A stretch of 64,000 bases of DNA from Glutamicibacter sp. PS (lineage in GTDB: Bacteria > Actinomycetota > Actinomycetes > Actinomycetales > Micrococcaceae), in assembly GCA_031317595.1 (NCBI GenBank), contig JANCMB010000001.1:2979610-3043609 (forward strand). Reading direction: 5' to 3'. This document shows positions 1-8,875 of the stretch, one piece after another. A program made the translations under genes and the position numbers. The notes under the pieces were generated by a model. It made no database searches and was not told the origin of the DNA. It saw only the letters and a program-made list of their open reading frames with translations. Every line of letters begins with the position of its first letter. The first letter of the stretch is position 1.

Positions 1-581
1 AAGCCGTCGCCGATGAATGCCTGCCCGTTATGGCCGCCGGAAGTTTCTATGCCGATTTCACCTCCTCGTCACCCGAGATGATGCAGAAGCTTGGCGCAGT
101 TGCTGGTGCGGTGCGTTTCATCGACGTTGCTATTCTTGGGCCCGTCATAGCCCAAGGTGTACGCACGCCCCTCATGGTCAGCGGCGATGGTGCACAAACT
201 TTCGCCGCGCAGTTTGAAGCCATCGGCGCTCCAATTACTGTCGTGGAGGGCGGTCCCGGAAGCGCAATGGCGCATAAGTTGATCCGGAGTGTCTTCATGA
301 AGGGACTGGCCTCGGTCGTCATCGAAGCTGTGAGCGCCGGTTCAGCCGCCGGTCTGGACTCGTGGATTCGGGGCGAAATCGCACAAACACTAGCTGGTGA
401 TGGCCAGGCGACGATCGACCGCTTCATTGCCGGAACGGCCAAGCATGCGGTACGTCGAGCCGTAGAAATGCGCTCCACAGCGTCCTACCTCAGCGATTTG
501 GGCGTCCCCCACGAAATGACCACCGCGTCAGCGTGTGCTATGGAACGCATGTCCACGAGAAACACTTCGACCGATGGCTAG
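1..581 (+). CDS. NAD(P)-dependent 6-phosphogluconate/3-hydroxyisobutyrate-dehydrogenase-like protein, 5' truncated
   Basis: The reading frame is open from base 3, so the Rossmann half lies outside the window and only about 192 C-terminal residues are present. The visible part is an all-helical dimerisation region. It has the pattern G(S)-F-YADFTSSSP followed by a lysine-containing segment (GSAMAHKLIRSVFMKG) that resembles the catalytic-lysine helix of beta-hydroxyacid dehydrogenases with a DUF1932-type C-terminus. Such enzymes oxidise L-threonate or phosphogluconate-like hydroxyacids with NAD(P). The gene reads into a DctM-type permease 33 bases downstream, so it is probably the first visible gene of a catabolic operon for a carboxylic or sugar acid. 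The family is reasonably clear; the substrate is not. Confidence 0.65.
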   Translation, partial: AVADECLPVMAAGSFYADFTSSSPEMMQKLGAVAGAVRFIDVAILGPVIAQGVRTPLMVSGDGAQTFAAQFEAIGAPITVVEGGPGSAMAHKLIRSVFMKGLASVVIEAVSAGSAAGLDSWIRGEIAQTLAGDGQATIDRFIAGTAKHAVRRAVEMRSTASYLSDLGVPHEMTTASACAMERMSTRNTSTDG

Positions 582-614
582 CCACATGCGCCATCGCATG
601 GGGAAGGACACAGC

Positions 615-1952
615 ATGATAGGCATTTGGGCACTAGGAACGTACCTGGCGGTCATCCTCATCTGGACCGTGCTGCTGCGACGCAACGTCGGAGAGGCAAT
701 GATCCTCGGCTTTATCGTAGCCGCAGCCTTCAACGGTACTGAGATGTTCACCGTTGGCTGGAGTGCGCTGTATGACGCGCTCACCGATGAGATTGTCTAT
801 GCGACCGTAATCTTCGTATTCATGGGCTACTTGCTGGAACGAGTAGGCGTTATGGAACGAATGATCAACCTGCTCGATTCACTTATTGGGGGCAGTAAAG
901 GCGGCGCTGCCTATGTATCCACGGTCTCCTCGGCCGGCCTAGGAAGCATCGTGCATAACCAGGCCGCCATTGCCGCCACCGTAGGTTCCATCACGATTCC
1001 GTGGATGCAGCGATCGAATATCAGCAGGTCAACCGCTGCAACTATCATCGCGGGCAACGCAGGCATGGGTATCACTTTCCCTTTCAGCGCTTCGATGTTT
1101 GTCCTAGTGGGTTCTTCGACCGTCGGGCCGTTGCTGTCCGTTGAGGAACTGATTCTGCCGCTGATTTTCGGTGGGCTTTGGTGCGTCCTGCACCGTTTGA
1201 TCGTCACCTACATCCTCGTGCGCCGTAGTGGCGCTCAGGCCACTCCGAAAGAACAGCGCCAAATGCTGTCGGTCGCATTCACGCAGGGCTGGGCCACACT
1301 GCTGCTGTTCGTTGGCGTCGCTGTTCCCATGATCATCACGAGCGGTGCCATTGCCGCATTGTTGACGACGCATGCTCAAACCGATGTCTCCAAGGCCGTC
1401 AGCCCGATCTTCTGGATTCCCATTGTGTTGATCTTGATGGGACTCCTGTTGGGCCTCAGCAAACTTCCCCGCAGTCTCCGGGCCTGGACAAAGTTGATCG
1501 AAGACTCGATTCCTCGATTCGGCGTCGTTGGAGTCACCGTGTTGTTCGCTTTTGCCGGAGCCAACGCGCTGGCGAGCTCTGGGCTACCGGAACAATTGAC
1601 GCAGATACTCAGTGGTCTGGACTTACCTGTTTGGCTCCTTGCCCTCGTCATAGGCCTGATCGTGGTTGCCGTGGCGGCTCCCCTTTCGTCCACGGCCACC
1701 ATGGCTGCCGTCGGCACTGTGGGGGTCGCGGCCTTGGTGGCCGCCGGAGTCCCGGCGCCGACCGCAGCAGTTGCCGTTCTGGTGTTCTCTTCCTGCGAGG
1801 CAGCAGTTCCCCCGGGCGGCGCCCCGCTCTATGTCGCGTGCGGAATTGCCAGCGTCAATCCGTACAGCACGTTCCGCCGCATGATGCTGTTCTACGCGCT
1901 GCCGTTGCTTGCCATCGGCGTTCTAATCGCATCCGGAATCCTGCCAGTCTGA
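615..1952 (+). CDS. TRAP-type (DctM-family) large permease
   Basis: A 445-residue, very hydrophobic protein with about 12 predicted membrane segments. Residues around 95-165 carry the DctM-type pattern of an AGLGSI turn, an AAIAATVGSI-P helix and a GMGITFPFS re-entrant loop. The C-terminal half repeats this with AAPLSSTATMAAVGTVG and EAAVPPGGAPLYVACGI, the second hairpin and proline/glycine-rich loop of the ion-transporter superfamily. It would carry an organic acid across the cytoplasmic membrane using an ion gradient. RBS-like GGGAAGGA lies about 7 bases before the ATG. A normal DctQ or DctP gene is not visible downstream; the next gene encodes only two helices. Confidence 0.75.
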   Translation: MIGIWALGTYLAVILIWTVLLRRNVGEAMILGFIVAAAFNGTEMFTVGWSALYDALTDEIVYATVIFVFMGYLLERVGVMERMINLLDSLIGGSKGGAAYVSTVSSAGLGSIVHNQAAIAATVGSITIPWMQRSNISRSTAATIIAGNAGMGITFPFSASMFVLVGSSTVGPLLSVEELILPLIFGGLWCVLHRLIVTYILVRRSGAQATPKEQRQMLSVAFTQGWATLLLFVGVAVPMIITSGAIAALLTTHAQTDVSKAVSPIFWIPIVLILMGLLLGLSKLPRSLRAWTKLIEDSIPRFGVVGVTVLFAFAGANALASSGLPEQLTQILSGLDLPVWLLALVIGLIVVAVAAPLSSTATMAAVGTVGVAALVAAGVPAPTAAVAVLVFSSCEAAVPPGGAPLYVACGIASVNPYSTFRRMMLFYALPLLAIGVLIASGILPV

Positions 1953-1955
1953 TCC

Positions 1956-2219
1956 GTGAAGGTAATCTCAATGTATCGCTCATTTCTCAAAATGACATTT
2001 GTAGTCTCGCTGGGGATAGCGCTCTGCGGCGGTATCCTGTTCGTGCTCTGGCAGAGCATCGGGCTCGTGCTTGGCGACGCGGCTATCCTGTTGGCGCCCA
2101 ACGGGCTCTTCAAGATTGTCCTGTGCGTTGCCGCATCGCTCGCTTCAATAGCGGCCTACCTGCTGCTACATGTAGGTTCGAGCCCACGCGAATACGCAGA
2201 GAAGGGAAAATCGCAATGA
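1956..2219 (+). CDS. Small two-helix membrane protein, possible minimal small permease subunit
   Basis: An 87-residue protein (GTG start; an ATG five codons later is an alternative) with two strong hydrophobic stretches at about residues 10-40 and 50-73 and a charged C-terminal tail. It starts 4 bases after the DctM-type permease and overlaps the next start by ATGA, so it is translationally coupled on both sides. Position suggests it replaces the four-helix DctQ small subunit, but I do not recognise a family and it is half the usual DctQ size. Membrane location is clear; the role is inferred from context only. Confidence 0.5.
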   Translation: MKVISMYRSFLKMTFVVSLGIALCGGILFVLWQSIGLVLGDAAILLAPNGLFKIVLCVAASLASIAAYLLLHVGSSPREYAEKGKSQ

Positions 2220-3196
2220 CGGGCGACAGGATCTACCCCACGCGGTCTGAGCTCAAGCGACGCCCGGGTCAACTAGCCGGGACGTCCTGGGAGCTCTTCA
2301 GTTCCCCCTCGGCCGGCGCTCCAGAAAAAATCGACAATCAGAAGCGGCGCGAAGCGGCTGCTTTGGTACAGCTAGGCGAAACCTTCGGTCTTGACTATCC
2401 GATCGATGCTTTTGCTTCGGGAATGTCAAAGACCCGTGGCGCACCGCAGCATCATATTTTCGGGAATCACCCAGCGCACCGGGACGACTACTTGGACGGG
2501 TTCTATCTGCAAGGTTCGTCGCAAATCGACGGACTGCGCCATCGCAGATCCGACGAGGTGGGATTCTACGGCGGCGTACGCGATGAGCAAGTCAAACCCG
2601 GCACGCCAGAACTCGGCATCCAGTACTGGGCAGATCACCCAATAGCCACCCGCGGCGTCCTCGTCGACCTTGCCGCTTTCCTTCACCTGCACGGCAAGCC
2701 ACTTGACCACCAATCAGGTGAAGGAATCCCGCTCGAAACAATACAAAACGCATTGGCCAGGCAAAACATTGAACTCGATCAGGGCGATGCCTTGATGATT
2801 CATACGGGCTGGTGCGAATGGTTCCTTTCACTGGACCCCACACAGCGATCCCGCCAGCGAGATTCAGGCAAAGCCACCGGCCTCATCCAATCCGAGGAAC
2901 TGCTCGATTGGGCGTGGGACACCGGGTTGAGCTTGGTAGCTGCGGACAACTTCGCGGTGGAATGCCTGCCACCTGTTCCCGGTTCACCTTTTTCTTCCAG
3001 CGCTCCCAATGACCGCGGCATGATGCATCAAGAGTTCCTGGCCAAACTAGGGCTTCCGCTTGGAGAATTGTGGAGGCTTGGAGCATTGGCTGGCAGAATG
3101 AACGAGCTGGGCCGATGGGATTGCCTTCTGATCGTCAAGCCGCTGAATGTGGTGGGTGGCACGGGCTCGCCGGCCAACGCAACCGCGCTTATCTAA
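2216..3196 (+). CDS. Cyclase-family (kynurenine-formamidase-like) metal-dependent hydrolase
   Basis: A 326-residue protein of the cyclase family (PF04199). The metal-site region reads SSQIDGLRH at residues 101-109, corresponding to the Q-W-D-x-L-x-H pattern of the larger cyclase subfamily, followed by GFYGG. Later segments fit the family: a RGVLVDLA strand, a GDALMIHTGW strand and an AADNFAVECLP segment. These enzymes open or form lactam, lactone or formamide bonds. The start chosen is the ATG overlapping the upstream stop (ATGA), with GAAGGGAAAA just before it; the frame stays open further upstream but inside another gene. With the dehydrogenase and permease it may form a catabolic set; the substrate is unknown. 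Confidence 0.7.
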   Translation: MTGDRIYPTRSELKRRPGQLAGTSWELFSSPSAGAPEKIDNQKRREAAALVQLGETFGLDYPIDAFASGMSKTRGAPQHHIFGNHPAHRDDYLDGFYLQGSSQIDGLRHRRSDEVGFYGGVRDEQVKPGTPELGIQYWADHPIATRGVLVDLAAFLHLHGKPLDHQSGEGIPLETIQNALARQNIELDQGDALMIHTGWCEWFLSLDPTQRSRQRDSGKATGLIQSEELLDWAWDTGLSLVAADNFAVECLPPVPGSPFSSSAPNDRGMMHQEFLAKLGLPLGELWRLGALAGRMNELGRWDCLLIVKPLNVVGGTGSPANATALI

Positions 3197-3488
3197 TTGA
3201 TTCCAGAACACCGATCCTCAGCCTTGCCGCAAAACGAAAGCGGTGGGGCTGAAGGTCGTCGTTCCTTCATCCGCGCCAAGAATCCAAGGTGATATAGAAC
3301 CCCCATCACCTGCATCCAGCCGAGAGCCCATGGCTACAAAAACCGGGGCCACGGCACCGGAACGAAGCGCACATCCCCGCCCCTCCCCGAGCAAAGAAAC
3401 ATCACTGGAACAAAAGAGGTTGGAGAGGAATGAGAATGGCGCGCCGTCCCGGGCCGTGGCCCCGGCGGTCTGAGGTGAACCGGTCGTG
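3197..3488. other. Intergenic region between convergent operons
   Basis: About 290 bases separate the cyclase-family gene from allE on the opposite strand. A GC-rich imperfect hairpin (around 3440-3472, GGGCC paired with GGCCC plus flanks) could end transcription from either side, but it has no clear U-run. Reading frames here have no RBS and no recognisable protein. I see nothing else. Confidence 0.4.
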
Positions 3489-4322
3489 CTACAGCACGAT
3501 CTGGCGGTTCTGATCCTTGTAGAGCAGGTAGCGGAAGTTGCTCGGGCCACCGGCGTAGCAGGCCTGCGGGCAGAAGGCACGCAGTGCCATGTAGTCACCG
3601 GCTTCAACTTCGACCCAGTCGTCGTTCAGGCGGTAGACGGCCTTGCCCTCGAGCACGTACAGCCCGTGCTCCATCACGTGGGTTTCCGCGAAGGGAATCG
3701 AGGCTCCCGGTTCGAAGGTCACGATGTTCACGCCGAAGTCGTAGGACAGGTCCTCCGGATCGAGCATGCGGGTGGTGCGCCACTTGTTGTCGGTGTCCGG
3801 CATGGCACCGGGGGTGACATCCTTCTCGTTACCGACCACGGCCTTCGGGGCCGGCACGTAGTCCAGGGCCTCGTAGCGCTTGCGGATCCAGTGGAAGGTG
3901 GCCAGCTCGGCGCCGTTGTTGTTCAGCGACCAGTTGGCGTTCGGCGGCACGAAGGCGAAGCCGCCCTCCTCCAGCACGTGCTCCTGGCCTTCGAGGGTCA
4001 GGGTCAGCGACCCGCCCACGACGAACAGGAAGCTGGAGACCCCGGCCTGCGGTTCGGGCTTTGCGGCTCCGCCGCCGGGAGCAATCTCGACGATCACCTG
4101 GGAGAAGGTGGTCGGTCCGCCGGCGACCGGGCGGTTGAGCACCCAGGCGCGGGTGTTGGTGAACTCGGGGAACACGCTGGTGACGATATCGCGCAGCACA
4201 CCCTTGGGGATCACGGTGTAGGCCTCGGTCACGATCGCACGATCGGTGAGCAGGTCGGTCTGCGGCGGGTGCCCACCATAGGTGTTGTAGTAGGCACTCT
4301 TGGTCTGTGCTTGGGCAGTCAT
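3489..4322 (-). CDS. allE: (S)-ureidoglycine aminohydrolase
   Basis: A 277-residue bicupin. AllE releases ammonia from (S)-ureidoglycine to give (S)-ureidoglycolate in allantoin breakdown. The C-terminal cupin holds the likely manganese ligands as E213-x-H215-x3-H219 within the AETHVMEHGLYVLEGKAVYRL segment (split here for length at L221), and the N-terminal cupin holds a GVSSFLFVVGGSLTLTLEG core. Length matches E. coli AllE. It is the last gene of the operon that runs malic enzyme, aceB, DUF6986, allE; the gap to DUF6986 is 11 bases. Allantoinase, allantoate amidohydrolase and ureidoglycolate lyase genes are not in the window. Confidence 0.92.
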   Translation of the reverse strand: MTAQAQTKSAYYNTYGGHPPQTDLLTDRAIVTEAYTVIPKGVLRDIVTSVFPEFTNTRAWVLNRPVAGGPTTFSQVIVEIAPGGGAAKPEPQAGVSSFLFVVGGSLTLTLEGQEHVLEEGGFAFVPPNANWSLNNNGAELATFHWIRKRYEALDYVPAPKAVVGNEKDVTPGAMPDTDNKWRTTRMLDPEDLSYDFGVNIVTFEPGASIPFAETHVMEHGLYVLEGKAVYRLNDDWVEVEAGDYMALRAFCPQACYAGGPSNFRYLLYKDQNRQIVL

Positions 4323-4333
4323 CTGCGGTTCTC

Positions 4334-5590
4334 CTAGTTAGCGTGGGAGCGATTCAGTGCGATCGCTTCGAGTTCGTCGAGGGAAATCTGGGCCAGCTCG
4401 GTGACTTCCTCGGCGCTGACCGCACCGCAGGCAACGCCACGGTGGATATAACGGGCCAGCGCGCGGGCGGTGGCTGGCTCGTCCATAATGGCCGATTCGA
4501 TCTTGTGCACGTAGTTGCGCAGTCGGGTCGCGGCGGCCTCAAGTCCTTCACGGAAGAACGCGAAGGTGGCAAGGTAGCGGGTGACCAGCTGGTTTTCGTG
4601 CAGGTCCCAGCCTTGGTAGATGCCGCGTTCGAGGTGACGACGGACCAGGCGGGCGTGCAGTTTCCAGGCGGCGGCCATATTCTCCGGGTCACCGGCGGGC
4701 AGGATATTGGTCGACCCGTCGGAGAGTTCGACCCCGGTACCGGCCACGGCCACCTGCATGACATCCTTGGCGAAGTCGGCGACCGGGTGCTCCATGGACT
4801 GGTAGGCGGCGGCCACACCCAGCGAAGCGGAGTAGTCGTAGGTGCCGTAGTGCAGCGAAATCACGCGCCCGGCACCTGCATGGATGAGGCGGGCCACCGG
4901 GTGATCACCCTCGGGCCCGATGATGACCTGCGGGGTTTCGATCTGCACCTCGAAGCGCAACGAACCGGCCGGCAGGTTATGTGCCTGCTCGAGCTTCTCG
5001 GCGAGGAACACCATGGTGCGCACCTGCTCGACGGTGGTGACCTTCGGCAGGGTAATGCGCAGGCCCTCCGGCAGCGGTCCGTGGCTGGCCAGCTGGGAAA
5101 CGAACAGATCTAGGGTGCGCACTCCGCGGGCCCGGGTGGGCTCCTCGAAGCACTTGAAGCGGGTGCCGATGAAGGCCGGGGCGCTTCCGTCGGCCACGGC
5201 GGCGGCGACGGCATCTGCCGCCGCCACCACTGCGGCGTCTTCTTCGGCATCGCTGCGCGAGCCGTAGCCGTCCTCGAAGTCGAGGCGCAGGTCTTCGATG
5301 GGCTCCTTGGTCAGCTTGGTGGTCACCAGCTCGGCCAGGCGCTGCGGCTCCTTGAGTCCCAGCGTGGTGGCCAGCTCGACCAGCCCACGCGTGTCACCCA
5401 CGGCGGCCAAAGCGTTGCGGCCCCAGGTCGAAGGCAGTTCGGCCGTGTACCGGTCGGCCGGAATGTACACGGTGTGTACGGGCTGACGGTTACCGGCGTC
5501 CCCCGGGAACTGCTTAGCCAGCAGTTCGTCGGTGGAGGCTAGCTGCTCTTCGACCGCGGCCAAGGTTTGCTCATCAAAGACTGCACTCAT
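4334..5590 (-). CDS. DUF6986 family, HpcH/HpaI aldolase / citrate-lyase-like TIM barrel
   Basis: A 418-residue protein that I recognise as the actinobacterial DUF6986 family, usually found beside malate synthase in purine-catabolic clusters. It has the CitE/HpcH fold signs: LRLDFEDGYG (about 112-121), a KVTTVEQV strand, a RFEVQIETPQVI metal-binding glutamate strand and an RVISLHYGTYDYS segment with the second acidic metal ligand. It starts 2 bases after the aceB stop and precedes allE. By fold it should make or break a C-C bond between an oxo-acid such as glyoxylate and an acyl-CoA or pyruvate; the reaction is not known to me. Confidence 0.75.
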   Translation of the reverse strand: MSAVFDEQTLAAVEEQLASTDELLAKQFPGDAGNRQPVHTVYIPADRYTAELPSTWGRNALAAVGDTRGLVELATTLGLKEPQRLAELVTTKLTKEPIEDLRLDFEDGYGSRSDAEEDAAVVAAADAVAAAVADGSAPAFIGTRFKCFEEPTRARGVRTLDLFVSQLASHGPLPEGLRITLPKVTTVEQVRTMVFLAEKLEQAHNLPAGSLRFEVQIETPQVIIGPEGDHPVARLIHAGAGRVISLHYGTYDYSASLGVAAAYQSMEHPVADFAKDVMQVAVAGTGVELSDGSTNILPAGDPENMAAAWKLHARLVRRHLERGIYQGWDLHENQLVTRYLATFAFFREGLEAAATRLRNYVHKIESAIMDEPATARALARYIHRGVACGAVSAEEVTELAQISLDELEAIALNRSHAN

Positions 5591-5592
5591 CG

Positions 5593-7215
5593 TTACTTCA
5601 CGGGCTCCTTATCCAACAATTCGTAGGCGGGGGTGGTCAAGAAGTCGGCGAAGTCCTCGTCACGGCCCGAGACCAGGGTGCCGATTAGCTCGGCGGCTGG
5701 CTCGTAGTAGGCGGCGAAGCGTGCCTCGTCGTTGACCTCTCCGCGCAGGCGCTCAACTTCCTCGGCGAGGATGTTGGCCACCAGTTCGGCGGTGATGGTG
5801 TTGCCGGTATCTTCGGCGACGACCTCGTTACGGATCTGCTGCCAGATCTGCGAACGGGAGATTTCGGCGGTGGCGGCGTCTTCCATCAGGTTGTGGATGG
5901 CCACCGCGCCGTTGCCCGAAAGCCATACGGCGGTGTAGGCCACGGCCACGTAGAGGTTGGCGCGCACGCCGGCCTCGGTGACCTTGCCCGGGGCGCTGGC
6001 AACGTCGAGCAGCTGCTCGGCGGTGACCTCAACCTCCGGGCGCTGCTTGTCGAGCTGGTTCGGCTTATCGCCCAGCACCGAGTCGAAGACCTCCTGGCAG
6101 ATCGGGACCAGATCCGGGTGGGCCACCCAGGAACCGTCGAAGCCGTCGCCGGCCTCGCGGGTCTTGTCGGCGCGGACCTTCTCGAAGGCTGCGGCGGTAG
6201 TTTCCGGTTCGCGGCGGTTCGGGATGACCGCTGCCATGCCACCCATGGCGAAGGCGCCGCGCTTGTGGCAGGTCTTGACCAGCAGTTCGGTGTAGGCACG
6301 CATCATCGGGGCGGTCATCGCCACGTCGGCGCGGTCCGGCATGATGAAGGCTTCGCCGGCTTCGCGGAAGGTCTTGATCATCGAGAACAGGTAGTCCCAG
6401 CGTCCGGCGTTCAGGCCCGAGGCGTGATCGCGCAACTCGTAGAGGAACTCTTCCATCTGGAAGGCGGCCGGGATGGTTTCGATGAGCATCGTGGCACGGA
6501 TGGTGCCGTAAGGGATGCCCACGTATTCCTGAGCGAAGGTGAACACGTCGTTCCACAGACGTGGCTCAAGGTAGTGTTCCATCTTCGGCAGGTAGTAGAA
6601 CGGGCCCTGGCCGGTGGCGGTCAGGTGCTTGGCGTTGTGGAAGAAGTGCAGGCCGAAGTCGACCAGGGCACCGACGCCGGGCTTGCCGTCGATCAGCACA
6701 TTGTTTTCCACCATGTGCCAGCCGCGGGGGCGCACGACCACGGTGGCCAGCGGCGCGTCGCTGCGCAGCTGGTAGGTCTTACCTTCCTCGGAGGTGAAGC
6801 TCAGCTCGCCACGGGCGGCGTTGGTCAGGTTGGCGACGGCGTCAATGACGTTTTCCCAGCTCGGGGTGGAGGCGTCTTCCAGGTCGGCCAGCCAGACCTT
6901 GGCACCGGAGTTCAGTGCGTTGATGGCCATCTTGGCCGGGGAGGCCGGGCCGGTGATTTCCACGCGGCGATCCTGCAGGGCCGCCGGAGCTTCGGCGACC
7001 TTCCAGTCACCGTTGCGGACATCTTCGGTGGCCGGGTCGAAGTCGATGCGCTTGGCGGCCGCGTACTCGGCGCGGCGGGCGGCGCGGGCGGCCAGCAACT
7101 CGTCGCGGGTGCCGGCGAACTTCTCATGCAACGCCTCGATGAAGGCGAGGGCCTCTTCGCTGAGGATGTTCTCTGCCCCGTTCACCTCGGGGATTCGGGT
7201 TAGCGAGATACTCAT
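5593..7215 (-). CDS. aceB: Malate synthase A
   Basis: A 540-residue malate synthase of the A type: glyoxylate plus acetyl-CoA gives malate and CoA. Seen residues include the VRPRGWH strand (R162), the LIETIPA strand (E246) and the RDHASGLNAGRWDYLFS signature with D274, the arginine, glutamate and aspartate that bind glyoxylate and magnesium. Length fits the family. The ATG is preceded by AAAAGGAG. Isocitrate lyase is not adjacent, so here the enzyme more likely handles glyoxylate from ureidoglycolate than from the glyoxylate shunt. It is second in the operon, 41 bases after malic enzyme. Confidence 0.96.
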   Translation of the reverse strand: MSISLTRIPEVNGAENILSEEALAFIEALHEKFAGTRDELLAARAARRAEYAAAKRIDFDPATEDVRNGDWKVAEAPAALQDRRVEITGPASPAKMAINALNSGAKVWLADLEDASTPSWENVIDAVANLTNAARGELSFTSEEGKTYQLRSDAPLATVVVRPRGWHMVENNVLIDGKPGVGALVDFGLHFFHNAKHLTATGQGPFYYLPKMEHYLEPRLWNDVFTFAQEYVGIPYGTIRATMLIETIPAAFQMEEFLYELRDHASGLNAGRWDYLFSMIKTFREAGEAFIMPDRADVAMTAPMMRAYTELLVKTCHKRGAFAMGGMAAVIPNRREPETTAAAFEKVRADKTREAGDGFDGSWVAHPDLVPICQEVFDSVLGDKPNQLDKQRPEVEVTAEQLLDVASAPGKVTEAGVRANLYVAVAYTAVWLSGNGAVAIHNLMEDAATAEISRSQIWQQIRNEVVAEDTGNTITAELVANILAEEVERLRGEVNDEARFAAYYEPAAELIGTLVSGRDEDFADFLTTPAYELLDKEPVK

Positions 7216-7256
7216 GGTGCTCCTTTTGACCTCTTTTTAATCTGTTCCAGTGACTC

Positions 7257-8642
7257 TCAATGCTTGTTCGACGCGCGAACCACGGCGGCGGCAACGTCGC
7301 CGGCGACCTGGGTATCGAACACCGACGGGATAATGAATCCCGGATTGAGTTCGTCCTGTCCCACCCGTGCGGCAATCGCGTCGGCGGCGGCCAGCAACAT
7401 GGAGTCGGTGATGTCGGCGACTCCTGCATCCAGCAGCCCGCGGAAGAAACCAGGGAAAGCCAGGACGTTATTAATCTGGTTGGGGAAGTCGCTGCGACCG
7501 GTGGCAACCACCGCTGCATGCCTACCCGCAACCTCCGGATCCACCTCTGGATCCGGGTTCGCCATGGCGAAGACGATGGCCTGGTCATTCATCGAGGCAA
7601 TATCGTTCTCGTCCAGGACGTTTGGTGCCGAAACGCCGATAAATACGTCCGCTCCGGCCACGGCGTCCTTCAAGGAGCCGCGGAAATTCTCGGGGTTGGT
7701 GTTCTGTGCCAACCACACTCGGTGTTCGTCGGTGTAGGTTTCGTCGCGGTTGATCGCACCGCCACGGCCGCAGGCAACGATGTTCTTCGCGCCCCGTGCC
7801 TGCAAAAGCTGAATGATGGCATTGCCGGCCGCTCCGACACCGGAGACGACGATGCGCACCGAGTCGATGCTCTTACCCACGACGAGCAGTGCGTTCTGCA
7901 GTGCCGCCAAGGTCACAATGGCGGTGCCATGCTGGTCATCGTGGAAGACCGGGATGTCGAGTTCTTCACGCAGGCGTGCTTCAATTTCGAAGCAGCGTGG
8001 TGCGGCAATATCTTCCAGGTTCACTCCGCCATACACCGGGGCCAGGGCCTTGACGATGTTCACGATCTCGTCGGTATCCTGAGTGTCCAGGCAGACCGGC
8101 CAGGCGTCGACGTCGGCGAACTGCTTGAACAGTGCGGCCTTGCCCTCCATTACCGGCAATGCGGCGGCGGGACCGATATTACCTAGGCCCAGAACCGCCG
8201 AACCGTCGGTAACCACGGCGATGGTGTTGCGCTTGACGGTCAGGTTGCGGGCGTCGGCGGGGTTTTCGGCAATGGCGAGGCAGACGCGGGCCACGCCGGG
8301 AGTGTAGGCGCGGGAGAGATCGTCGCGGTTGCGCAGGGCAACCTTGGGCACAACCTCGAGCTTGCCGCCTAGGTGCATGAGGAAGGTCCGGTCCGACACA
8401 TTACGAACCTTCACACCATCGAGGGCGTTCAATGCGTCGCGGACGGCTTCGCCGTGGGCGACGTCGGTAGTGTTGCACGAAACGTCAACCACCATGTGGT
8501 TGTGATGGGACTCGGTGACGTCCAGGGCGGTGATATGGGCACCGGCGCGGCCGACGGCGGCCGCCAGTTCGCTGGTGGCTGTAATCGACGCGGGGGTCTC
8601 CACGCGCAAGGTCAAAGAATATCCAGGGCTTGGTGCAGCCAT
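7257..8642 (-). CDS. NAD(P)-dependent malic enzyme with N-terminal ACT domain
   Basis: A 461-residue malic enzyme: malate is decarboxylated to pyruvate. Residues about 7-85 form an ACT-like regulatory domain ([10 protein letters not shown]... VVDVSCNT). The catalytic part follows with [12 protein letters not shown] (catalytic tyrosine), [22 protein letters not shown] (shown as two pieces: K at the start and GLGNIGP), a CLDTQDTDE metal-site region, [11 protein letters not shown] and a Rossmann [21 protein letters not shown] precedes the ATG. As first gene of the aceB-allE operon it turns malate made from glyoxylate into pyruvate. Cofactor preference cannot be read with certainty. Confidence 0.9.
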   Translation of the reverse strand: MAAPSPGYSLTLRVETPASITATSELAAAVGRAGAHITALDVTESHHNHMVVDVSCNTTDVAHGEAVRDALNALDGVKVRNVSDRTFLMHLGGKLEVVPKVALRNRDDLSRAYTPGVARVCLAIAENPADARNLTVKRNTIAVVTDGSAVLGLGNIGPAAALPVMEGKAALFKQFADVDAWPVCLDTQDTDEIVNIVKALAPVYGGVNLEDIAAPRCFEIEARLREELDIPVFHDDQHGTAIVTLAALQNALLVVGKSIDSVRIVVSGVGAAGNAIIQLLQARGAKNIVACGRGGAINRDETYTDEHRVWLAQNTNPENFRGSLKDAVAGADVFIGVSAPNVLDENDIASMNDQAIVFAMANPDPEVDPEVAGRHAAVVATGRSDFPNQINNVLAFPGFFRGLLDAGVADITDSMLLAAADAIAARVGQDELNPGFIIPSVFDTQVAGDVAAAVVRASNKH

Positions 8643-8662
8643 CAGTTCCTCCTACGAACGTT

Positions 8663-8704
8663 TTCCGTATAGTGGATACTAATATCTATAAAATGAAAAG
8701 GCAA
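8663..8704 (-). promoter_or_regulatory. Promoter of the malic enzyme-aceB-allE operon with overlapping IclR-type site
   Basis: On the minus strand TTGCCT (8704-8699) and TAGTAT (8681-8676) are spaced by 17 bases. The start point would fall near 8669, inside the sequence TTCCG-TATAG-TGGAT (8663-8677), a 5-5-5 inverted repeat resembling the perfect TTCCG-n5-CGGAA site found at 59814. A repressor bound here would cover the start site. Confidence 0.5.
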
Positions 8705-8749
8705 GCACATTTTGTGGACCTGCTCACAACTCTGTCACAAAAAGTTTTC

Positions 8750-8793
8750 GGATCGTGGAAATCTGGCAGACTTTAGCGGTAATCTAGTTCCAC
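8750..8793. promoter_or_regulatory. Split inverted repeat, probable IclR operator near iclR
   Basis: GTGGAA (8755-8760) and TTCCAC (8788-8793) face each other across 27 bases. The left arm is part of GGATCGTGGAAA (8750-8761), identical over 12 bases to the sequence at 59626-59637 upstream of the urate operon, where the two arms are 6 bases apart. The spacing difference is 21 bases, about two helical turns. A TAATCT -10-like hexamer lies between the arms. Probably an autoregulatory site. Confidence 0.5.
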
Positions 8794-8875
8794 GACGCCT
8801 AAACGACTTTCACTTGGACCCGTGATATAGCGCCCCCTCGGCGCCTCGGATCCCCTTCACTCTAGGAGCAGCGAT

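Noticed and set aside
1631-2215. Upstream extension of the cyclase-family frame
   Set aside because: The frame is open, but it lies across the permease and the small membrane protein; the ATGA-coupled start at 2216 gives the family length.
3218-3607. Minus-strand gene between the cyclase and allE
   Set aside because: Overlaps the 3' end of allE, composition is low in hydrophobic residues, no RBS and no family.
3486-4337. Long open frame antisense to allE (283 codons)
   Set aside because: Shadow of a GC-rich gene; no RBS and no recognisable protein. Similar antisense frames over aceB (5893-7203) and the GH13 genes were rejected for the same reason.
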